DNA of 5,092 nt from JBOIBN01 sp050739575 (lineage in GTDB: Bacteria > Pseudomonadota > Gammaproteobacteria > JAKDMP01), in contig JBOIBN010000118.1 of NCBI GenBank assembly GCA_050739575.1, positions 1 through 5,092 of the forward strand, in the 5' to 3' direction. The first letter of the stretch is position 1, and each line of letters starts with the position of its first letter. A program made the position numbers and the translations under genes. Under the pieces are notes generated by a model that did not search any database, was not told where the DNA came from, and saw only the letters and a program-made list of their open reading frames with translations. Shown piece by piece: positions 1-4,342 of this stretch.

Positions 1-220
1 GGGTACTCGTCGGCCGTTGGGCAAACCACAGGGCTCCTCCCGCAAGCACCAGACTCAGGATGTCGGTCAGATTATGACCGGCATCGGCAACGAGCGCCAT
101 CGAATTGCTGAAATAGCCCGCCAGACCTTCGGCGACCACGATCACGATGTTAAGCACGATACCGATTGCGAACGCCCCGCGCAGGCGAGTTTGAATATGA
201 GCGTCGTGATGCGCGCTCAT
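1..220 (-). CDS. Cation diffusion facilitator (CDF) family metal efflux protein, N-terminal part
   Basis: This is the first 73 codons of an inner-membrane transporter that exports divalent metal ions such as zinc, cobalt or cadmium by proton antiport; the rest lies beyond the left edge. The N-terminus is short and histidine-bearing (MSAHHDAHIQ). A first transmembrane helix spans about residues 14-36, and a second starts near 39. The second helix contains ADAGHNLTD, in which H49 and D53 form the HxxxD half of the intramembrane metal site typical of the CzcD/ZitB branch. ATG at 220 is the only usable start: the frame meets a stop at 257-259 and has no other start codon before it. No clear ribosome binding site precedes it. 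Instead, a 9-codon ORF (246-217) overlaps the start as ATGA. The gap to the upstream cytochrome is 134 nt, so it may have its own promoter, but I see no convincing one. The family call is firm; the metal is not known. Confidence 0.9.
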   Translation of the reverse strand, partial: MSAHHDAHIQTRLRGAFAIGIVLNIVIVVAEGLAGYFSNSMALVADAGHNLTDILSLVLAGGALWFAQRPTST

Positions 221-354
221 GAAATGTTGTTCGGTTCGGCTTTCATGCCGTAAAGGTTAGTCTTTCCGTTCCAATTGCGGCAAGACCCGATTCATACCGG
301 CATGCGAGCGTCCGGCTAATCCGGTAGAAATCTCTTGTGGCTTGCGGACCTTGC

Positions 355-1893
355 TCAGGGTTCGTCCGGCTTTTCGTCGGGATGGGTTTTTATCCAGGCG
401 GCAAGCGTCCCCGGCGCACCGAGAGTGAGTCCGTCTATCGTCCGGCCGTAATAATCGAAGCGCGGATCGGCGTGGTAGAGCTTGCGGGTCTTCTCGACGC
501 TCTCCGTGTAGCGAGGATCCTGCGGCCGGGGTTGGCTGTCCATCCACGCGGCGACGTCCCAGGCCTGCTGCACACTTAACGTGCCGCCGAGACCGAGCGG
601 CATGTTGGCGTGAATGAAGGCGGCGGCCTTCCCCAATTCGTGCATGCCCGCGCCCCAGTTGAAGGACTGCGGTCCCCACAGCGGCGGAAACACCAGGGCA
701 TCGGCAACATGGCGTCCCTGCCCCATATCGCCATGACATAAGCTGCAGTGGGCGACGTACACCGCCGCGCCGCGCTTGCGATCCGGTGTGCGTTCGGGTG
801 CGGCGATTTTCGGATAGCCGCGTGCGGAAGGATTGCTCCCGATCGGCAGCCCCGTCGCCAGCCAGTCGAGGTAGCTTTCGAGCGCGATCATGACGGATCC
901 GTCGGCGGGTGGCGCCTTGCCGTTCTGGCTGTAACGGAAGCAGCCCTGCAGGCGCATGGCGAGTGTGTTGACCTTGCCGTTTTTGGCCCGGTAAAGCGGA
1001 TAGGCGGGCGGCACGGCCCACATCGGCGAGGAACTCGCGAGACGTCCGCGTTCGAGGTGGCAGTTGCGGCAGGACAGCGCGTTGGCTGTGTATTCGCCCG
1101 CATAGGTCGGCGTATCGTCGAAGATCTCCTCACCGAGCACGATCGCCTGCGCGAGTCCACCGCTGTTCGGCATTGCGTCCTCGGGCGGCGGCGTGAAATG
1201 TTCGGGATTCTGTGGCCTGACCGGCCACGCGCGCGGAGTTACGGGCCTCGGGATTTCCGGTGGCCAGGGTTTTTGCGCGCCGATAAAGGCGGCGGCCGCC
1301 TTGATCTGCGTAGTGCTCATGCGGGCGGCAATTTTTCCCATGAGGCCGAGCGGCCCGGGCGGACGCTCGCCGGACGCAAACGTTTTCAAGGCATGTTCCA
1401 GATAGGCTGCGCTGTGCCCCGCAAGACGCGGGATCAGGGGGCCGCCGCCTTCGAGCCGCGGACCGTGACAATCGCTGCACGCGGGTATATCTTTGCTCCA
1501 GTCGCCGAGCGTGACGAGCGCCTCGCCAGCGACAAGGTCGGAATCCGCGGCCGTGGAGACCGGCGGCGGTTGGCTCAGCGGACGCGTGGCGAGCCATTGG
1601 GCAACGGATGCAATCTCGCTGTCCGTCATGTTTTTTGCGATGGCTGTCATCGGCCCCTTGCGTTTGCCGCTGCGAAACGCCTGGAGTTGCGCAATCAGAT
1701 AGGGCGCCGGCAGGCCGGCCAATCGCGGAATGGCTCCCAGCCCGGCGCCGTCGGGGCCGTGGCAGCTCGCGCAGGACGGCACCCGGCTTCCGACACCGTT
1801 GTTATAAAGCGCGGCGCCGCCGGAGCTTGCGGCCGACGCGCTACCCATGATCGTGGCCAGAGCGAGCGCCGCCGGTAAACCAATGGTGCGCAT
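355..1893 (-). CDS. Tetraheme cytochrome c: c4-like diheme module fused to a TsdA-like (thiosulfate dehydrogenase family) diheme module
   Basis: This is an exported 512-residue cytochrome. A signal peptide covers about residues 1-21 (cleavage near SASA). Four heme motifs are visible: CASCH 41-45, CSDCH 139-143, CRNCH 275-279 and CSLCH 383-387. Residues 25-210 form two class I domains like cytochrome c4/c553, each with PRLAG after its heme motif; axial methionines are probably M82 or M89 and M185 or M192. Residues 245-460 match the TsdA family: YRAKNGKVNT, then RLQGCFRYSQNGK with C318 at the place of the cysteine ligand of the catalytic heme, then VFPPLWGP, and FIHANMPLG with M431 as likely ligand of the last heme. 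TsdA interconverts thiosulfate and tetrathionate in the periplasm. The N-terminal module resembles TsdB, its diheme electron acceptor, and natural TsdBA fusions are known. The start at 1893 has GGAG at 1904-1901, seven bases upstream. Substrate is inferred; other oxidations by this family are possible, and no sox genes are in view. Confidence 0.93.
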   Translation of the reverse strand: MRTIGLPAALALATIMGSASAASSGGAALYNNGVGSRVPSCASCHGPDGAGLGAIPRLAGLPAPYLIAQLQAFRSGKRKGPMTAIAKNMTDSEIASVAQWLATRPLSQPPPVSTAADSDLVAGEALVTLGDWSKDIPACSDCHGPRLEGGGPLIPRLAGHSAAYLEHALKTFASGERPPGPLGLMGKIAARMSTTQIKAAAAFIGAQKPWPPEIPRPVTPRAWPVRPQNPEHFTPPPEDAMPNSGGLAQAIVLGEEIFDDTPTYAGEYTANALSCRNCHLERGRLASSSPMWAVPPAYPLYRAKNGKVNTLAMRLQGCFRYSQNGKAPPADGSVMIALESYLDWLATGLPIGSNPSARGYPKIAAPERTPDRKRGAAVYVAHCSLCHGDMGQGRHVADALVFPPLWGPQSFNWGAGMHELGKAAAFIHANMPLGLGGTLSVQQAWDVAAWMDSQPRPQDPRYTESVEKTRKLYHADPRFDYYGRTIDGLTLGAPGTLAAWIKTHPDEKPDEP

Positions 1894-1921
1894 GGATGTA
1901 CTCCGGCCGAACCGTGGATTG

Positions 1922-1927
1922 ATTTTA
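1922..1927 (-). promoter_or_regulatory. Possible -10 element for the cytochrome gene
   Basis: On the minus strand the 61-nt gap between the CoxG-like gene and the cytochrome contains TAAAAT (five of six bases of the sigma-70 -10 consensus), which would place a transcript start about 20 nt before the ATG. No matching -35 is seen at normal spacing (GCTCAA at 17 bp is poor). The cytochrome may instead be read through from the CoxG-like gene. Confidence 0.22.
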
Positions 1928-1954
1928 CAGCGACGTGCAGTCTCTTGAGCGCAT

Positions 1955-2428
1955 TCAGGACAGGGATGACTCTGTCTTTTTCCTGTTGCCCCGGGAATCG
2001 CTAGTCAGCTCCGCATCGCAAGCCTTGAAGAAGCGTTTGGCTAATCGGCGCGCGATCGCGACGGCGACGGGCGCTCCGAGTTGGGCAAGATAGCCGTCGA
2101 GCTGCGCCGCCACCGCGTAACATACCGCCGTCGCGTCCGCGCGCGGCAACAGTGCGATGCGGGCGGATACCGAACTGCCCTGTTCGGACTCGCCGAAAAG
2201 CAGGGTGTAGCTTTCGTACGGCCGGCTGTCGGCAATCCGCACCCGTCCACGGTAGCGGCGTTTCGCAGCGCCCAGGCGCAGCACAAGGCCGGCTTCCACG
2301 GTGGTTGCATCGAGCCAGCTCACACTTTCGCAGCCGGGCACGCAGCGCTCGAGCAGCGCCGCGTCATGCAGTGCCGCCCAGACCGTTTCCGGCGTCGAAT
2401 GCAACAGATATTCGCCGCTGATTTCCAT
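1955..2428 (-). CDS. CoxG-like SRPBCC family protein (orphan, no CO dehydrogenase genes in view)
   Basis: This 157-residue soluble protein has the helix-grip fold of the SRPBCC/CoxG family. The N-terminus (MEISGEYLLHSTPETVWAAL) and the CVPGCE motif at 29-34 are typical of CoxG, as are the RYRGRVRI strand near 58-65 and YLAQLGAP at 113-120 leading into the long C-terminal helix (to about 140). In CO dehydrogenase clusters CoxG links the enzyme to the membrane and has been connected with quinone handling; SRPBCC proteins in general bind hydrophobic ligands. Two departures are visible. The glycine-rich GFAKG-type loop usual in CoxG between the middle strands is replaced by a shorter segment (about 79-90). 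There is also no C-terminal membrane anchor: the protein ends in a charged tail (DSRGNRKKTE). ATG 2428 fits the family start but lacks a clear ribosome binding site. The cytochrome gene follows after 61 nt on the same strand, so co-transcription is plausible. The physiological partner is unknown. Confidence 0.85.
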   Translation of the reverse strand: MEISGEYLLHSTPETVWAALHDAALLERCVPGCESVSWLDATTVEAGLVLRLGAAKRRYRGRVRIADSRPYESYTLLFGESEQGSSVSARIALLPRADATAVCYAVAAQLDGYLAQLGAPVAVAIARRLAKRFFKACDAELTSDSRGNRKKTESSLS

Positions 2429-2628
2429 GTTTCAATACGGGCAGGCTCGAAATCAGTTTACGGGATAACCCGATAGGCGCAGCGGCGAAGGGGCCCTTTC
2501 CGTCGAACTTTTGCGCGGATGTCCCTGCCGATCGTCATTCGGGAACTCACCCGGCTTCCGGCGCGCTATGGCCATCGGGGCGCCCGGGAAGCACCAAGAG
2601 CAAAACAAACCAGGATAGGTGAAAAAGC

Positions 2629-2657
2629 TTGCTTTAAGGAACGATTTGTGATTCGAT
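2629..2657 (+). promoter_or_regulatory. Weak candidate promoter for the YIP1-family gene in the divergent intergenic region
   Basis: The 282-nt space between the divergently read CoxG-like and YIP1-family genes (2429-2710) has a relatively A-rich patch at 2597-2660. Within it TTGCTT (2629-2634) and TTCGAT (2652-2657) lie 17 bp apart, matching only part of the -35 and -10 consensus. I see no convincing promoter for the leftward gene here. A small CGGG-ATAA-CCCG hairpin sits at 2461-2472. The TTCGAT also forms part of the leader hairpin stem described separately, so both assignments may not hold together. Confidence 0.2.
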
Positions 2658-2687
2658 ACCACGGCGGATGTTATCCGCCTCGAATCG
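2649..2687 (+). promoter_or_regulatory. Bulged hairpin in the leader of the YIP1-family gene
   Basis: A two-part inverted repeat is present. GATTCGA (2650-2656) pairs with TCGAATC (2680-2686), and a further T-G wobble is possible at 2649/2687. Inside it, GGCGGAT (2663-2669) pairs with ATCCGCC (2673-2679) around a GTT loop. A one-sided six-base bulge (TACCAC, 2657-2662) separates the two stems. The structure ends 11 nt before the ribosome binding site and 23 nt before the ATG, and has no following T run. It could be a leader RNA element, an mRNA-stabilising hairpin or a protein-binding palindrome. No known riboswitch class is recognised. Confidence 0.5.
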
Positions 2688-2698
2688 GCACACCACAC

Positions 2699-2704
2699 AG
2701 GGAG
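2699..2704 (+). promoter_or_regulatory. Ribosome binding site that fixes the start of the YIP1-family gene
   Basis: AGGGAG lies six bases before ATG 2711. The reading frame stays open upstream to an ATG at 2519, but that extension is polar, unlike the family, crosses the leader hairpin and has no ribosome binding site. The 2711 start is therefore preferred. Confidence 0.8.
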
Positions 2705-2710
2705 ATCGCC

Positions 2711-3334
2711 ATGCCAATCGAAGCCAGTCCGGTCTCGGCCGGAAGCAGAGGTTTCGTTGCCCGGATTCAAAATATTCTCGTCAAACCGCGCGAAGAATGG
2801 GAGGTTATCGCCGTAGAGAACACCCCTCCGGCCGTACTCTATCCCCGCTACGTGCTCCCGCTGGCTGCCATCGGGCCAGTGGCCAGCCTGATCGGCCTGT
2901 GGGCCGTCGGAAGATCCTATGGGATACTTTATTACCACACGCCCTTCGGTCGGGCGTTGCTCTACGCCATCATCGCCTATATTCTGGCGCTGGGTGCGGT
3001 GTACGTGCTGGGGCTGATCATTGACTATGTGTCGCCGAATTTCGGCGGCGAGAAGAACACCCAGCAGGCTTTCAAGGTGGCGGTTTATTCCTCCATCCCC
3101 GCCTGGCTCGGCGGTATCTTTAACCTCTTTCCCGTTATCGCCTTCATCGGGGGGCTCATCGGCCTCTATGGCTTGTACCTGCTCTATCTCGGGGTGCCCG
3201 CGCTGATGAAGGTGCCGCGCGAGCGCGCGCTGCCGTGCATGATTGTTATTATCGTCGCCGCGATCATTATCTACATCCTGATCGTGATCATTGCGAGCGC
3301 GATCGCCTTCGGCGGTGGCCGCATACTGTACTAG
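2711..3334 (+). CDS. YIP1-family inner-membrane protein
   Basis: This 207-residue polytopic membrane protein has a short cytoplasmic N-terminus carrying the segment FVARIQNILVKPREEWEVIA (residues 15-34). That pattern, an amphipathic helix followed by KPREEW, is characteristic of bacterial YIP1-domain proteins. Five hydrophobic segments follow, at roughly 46-67, 82-107, 127-146, 147-166 and 175-199. The loop YLGVPALMKVPRERALP (159-175) before the last helix is also typical. Bacterial YIP1 proteins have no settled biochemical role; they are integral membrane proteins distantly related to eukaryotic Yip1 trafficking factors. The last helix is strikingly isoleucine-rich. The DUF3617 gene follows after 89 nt on the same strand, with its own strong ribosome binding site and no terminator between them, so the two may share a transcript. 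Family assignment is good; function is unassigned. Confidence 0.9.
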   Translation: MPIEASPVSAGSRGFVARIQNILVKPREEWEVIAVENTPPAVLYPRYVLPLAAIGPVASLIGLWAVGRSYGILYYHTPFGRALLYAIIAYILALGAVYVLGLIIDYVSPNFGGEKNTQQAFKVAVYSSIPAWLGGIFNLFPVIAFIGGLIGLYGLYLLYLGVPALMKVPRERALPCMIVIIVAAIIIYILIVIIASAIAFGGGRILY

Positions 3335-3423
3335 GGCTGAGAGCGCAATGCGGGTTCGCCGTCGGCGTGACGATCGGCCGGGTCTTCAATGACTTTTTCA
3401 ACTGTTTGCCAAGGAGGCACTAC

Positions 3424-3906
3424 ATGAAACTCAAGACGACACTGGCGATACTTTCTTTCGCCGCCGTGCCGTTCGCGGCAGTGGCTTCGGGTTCGGCCCC
3501 GGACATTTCGAAGGCGATAGACCCGGGTCTGTGGGAGACGACGGTCCAGATGCAGATGACGGGCGTACCCATGCAGCTCGGTGGACACAGCGTTAAACAC
3601 TGCATCACCAAGGCCGAACTCGACAAGTACAAGGGCATGCCCCCGCCGCAGAACACGGCGGATATGTCTTGCAGTACGCCGGATTACCACATGTCCGGGA
3701 ACACGATGACCTACACCATGAAATGTACCGGCAAGGATGGCGACATGACGATGAACGGCTCCACGATTCTCGATTCGCGTGACGCCAATCACGGCACGAT
3801 GACCATGACGGGCACCATGCAGGGCCATCCCATGCAGATGACGAGCACCTACACGTCCAAGCGCGTCGGTGACTGCTCGGCGCCGGCACCCGGCAGCGGC
3901 GGCTGA
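3424..3906 (+). CDS. Exported methionine-rich DUF3617-family protein
   Basis: This 160-residue protein has a clear signal peptide (MKLKTTLAILSFAAVPFAAVA, cleavage after A21) and is probably periplasmic. The mature part starts with the DUF3617 hallmark DPGLWETTVQM (33-43). It contains four cysteines, at C60, C83, C101 and C151, placed as in that family (HCIT, MSC, MKC, GDC), which suggests two disulfides. Fifteen methionines fall in the roughly 139-residue mature chain, often in alternating or paired form (MQM, MTM, MTMTGTM, MQM). This is compatible with beta-strand faces lined by methionine or with soft-metal binding, but neither is shown. DUF3617 has no established function. ATG 3424 is preceded by AAGGAGG (3411-3417) at six bases, an excellent ribosome binding site. 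An in-frame extension reaching back into the YIP1-family gene is rejected because it would bury the signal peptide. A strong hairpin begins 36 nt after the stop. Confidence 0.92.
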   Translation: MKLKTTLAILSFAAVPFAAVASGSAPDISKAIDPGLWETTVQMQMTGVPMQLGGHSVKHCITKAELDKYKGMPPPQNTADMSCSTPDYHMSGNTMTYTMKCTGKDGDMTMNGSTILDSRDANHGTMTMTGTMQGHPMQMTSTYTSKRVGDCSAPAPGSGG

Positions 3907-3942
3907 AGGCCGCCTCTCCTCATTCCGGGGATTGGGCTTCAT

Positions 3943-3982
3943 GAGGATGGACACCGCGCAAGGTTGCGCGGTGTTCGTCCTC
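3943..3982 (+). terminator. 18-bp hairpin downstream of the DUF3617 gene, terminator-like but without a U tract
   Basis: GAGGATGGACACCGCGCA (3943-3960) pairs along its whole length with 3965-3982 around an AGGT loop. Sixteen pairs are Watson-Crick and two are G-U wobbles (3950/3975 and 3948/3977). The wobbles are pairs only in a rightward transcript; a leftward transcript would have C-A mismatches there. The structure therefore belongs to the strand of the DUF3617 gene. The bases that follow (TGACTCGTTTCATC) lack a proper U run, so it may be an inefficient intrinsic terminator or a 3'-end protecting hairpin. Confidence 0.6.
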
Positions 3983-4105
3983 TGACTCGTTTCATCAAGG
4001 ACGAGGGGTAACAAGCCGGCTGCCGATCGCGGGCAAGACCGCCGACTCGTCGCTCGACGGCCGTACCGACAGGGTTCATTTGACGGGATAAATATACAAG
4101 AGCGA

Positions 4106-4255
4106 ATGCGATCCGATTTGCCGGAACGGGATTTGTTCGGGCCTGAACCGGCGATCGTGGGGCCGGACTTTGAAATCAACGCTGAATACGTCAGGACACA
4201 GACGAGGCCTGCTGGTTTATTATTGGAAACTGAAAGTGAGGATGCCGAACCGTGA
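4106..4255 (+). CDS. Possible small protein of 49 residues, unassigned
   Basis: An ATG-initiated frame encodes a short acidic polypeptide starting MRSDLPERDLFGPEPAIVGP and ending LETESEDAEP. It has no signal peptide or hydrophobic segment and resembles no family I can name. The only upstream purine patch (AAGAG, 4098-4102) is just three bases from the ATG, so the ribosome binding site is poor. It is in the same frame as the regulator, separated from it by the stop at 4253-4255, so it could also be a decayed or chance frame. Third codon positions are GC-rich in the first two thirds but not in the last third. Weakly supported. Confidence 0.22.
   Translation: MRSDLPERDLFGPEPAIVGPDFEINAEYVRTQTRPAGLLLETESEDAEP
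4124..4148. promoter_or_regulatory. Three GAAC/GTTC half-sites, operator-like
   Basis: GAAC (4124-4127), GTTC (4135-4138) and GAAC (4145-4148) are separated by seven and six bases, so successive half-sites start 11 and 10 bp apart, close to one DNA turn. The last two form an imperfect palindrome (GTTCGGGCCTGAAC). Such spacing could place a dimeric regulator on one face of the helix upstream of the regulator gene. Four-base half-sites are common by chance, and the region overlaps a possible small ORF. Confidence 0.25.
4218..4223 (+). promoter_or_regulatory. Possible -10 element for the membrane regulator gene
   Basis: TATTAT matches five of six bases of the sigma-70 -10 consensus in one of the most A/T-rich spots of the intergenic stretch. 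The best -35 is AGGACA (4193-4198), 19 bp away, which is longer than usual. A transcript would start near 4230, about 110 nt before the regulator's TTG start. Confidence 0.28.
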
Positions 4256-4330
4256 TGGCAGGGATGCATCGGCAGGATCAGCGCCTCATGCCGGAGACGA
4301 CAGCGCCCGCAAGCGTTGCGACGCGAACGC

Positions 4331-4335
4331 GAGGG
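4331..4335 (+). promoter_or_regulatory. Ribosome binding site supporting the TTG start of the regulator
   Basis: GAGGG lies seven bases before TTG 4343. The frame has no ATG or GTG between its upstream stop (4253-4255) and this point; the only alternative is TTG 4316, which has no comparable purine motif. Confidence 0.65.
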
Positions 4336-4342
4336 TAGTCCG

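Larger units (their letters stand above)
3907..4342. other. 436-nt stretch without a confident gene, between the DUF3617 gene and the regulator
   Basis: This gap holds an 18-bp hairpin (3943-3982), an A/T-rich patch (4087-4100), a possible 49-codon ORF (4106-4255) that contains three GAAC/GTTC half-sites (4124-4148), a possible -10 element (4218-4223) and a possible 28-codon leader ORF beginning at GTG 4252 and ending at 4338. A long minus-strand frame (4269-3331) also crosses it, but that is the antisense shadow of the DUF3617 gene. No tRNA, repeat array or mobile element end is seen. Confidence 0.6.

Noticed and set aside
295..326. Inverted repeat TACCGG / CCGGTA between the cytochrome and CDF genes
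   Set aside because: Only six base pairs around a 20-base loop, with no T run; too weak to call a terminator or operator.
257..1021. Minus-strand 254-codon frame overlapping the end of the cytochrome gene
   Set aside because: It is a same-strand alternative frame within the TsdA-like module; low-complexity arginine-rich product and no start signal.
748..1878. Long plus-strand open frame of 376 codons opposite the cytochrome gene
   Set aside because: It is antisense to a gene with four heme motifs and a signal peptide, is very arginine-rich and without recognisable domain, as expected for an antisense frame in GC-rich DNA.
2673..2699. Sequence resembling a tRNA 3' end (TCGAAT followed by ACACCA), possible attachment site
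   Set aside because: There is no acceptor stem partner, anticodon arm or D arm upstream, and the TCGAATC is already explained by the hairpin stem.
2519..2710. N-terminal extension of the YIP1-family gene by 64 codons
   Set aside because: The extension crosses the leader hairpin, is polar and unlike the family, and ATG 2711 has a good ribosome binding site.
2453..2938. Minus-strand 161-codon frame in the divergent region
   Set aside because: It runs antisense into the YIP1-family gene and has no domain or ribosome binding site.
3235..3423. N-terminal extension of the DUF3617 gene overlapping the YIP1-family gene
   Set aside because: It would bury the signal peptide, and AAGGAGG precedes ATG 3424 at ideal spacing.
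3335..3423. Possible separate promoter before the DUF3617 gene (GTGACG at 3367-3372)
   Set aside because: No acceptable -10 element at 16-18 bp; co-transcription from the YIP1-family gene is as likely.
3331..4269. Minus-strand open frame of 312 codons across the DUF3617 gene and the following gap
   Set aside because: About half lies antisense to a well-supported gene with ribosome binding site and signal peptide; the product is rich in Arg, His and Ser with no family likeness.
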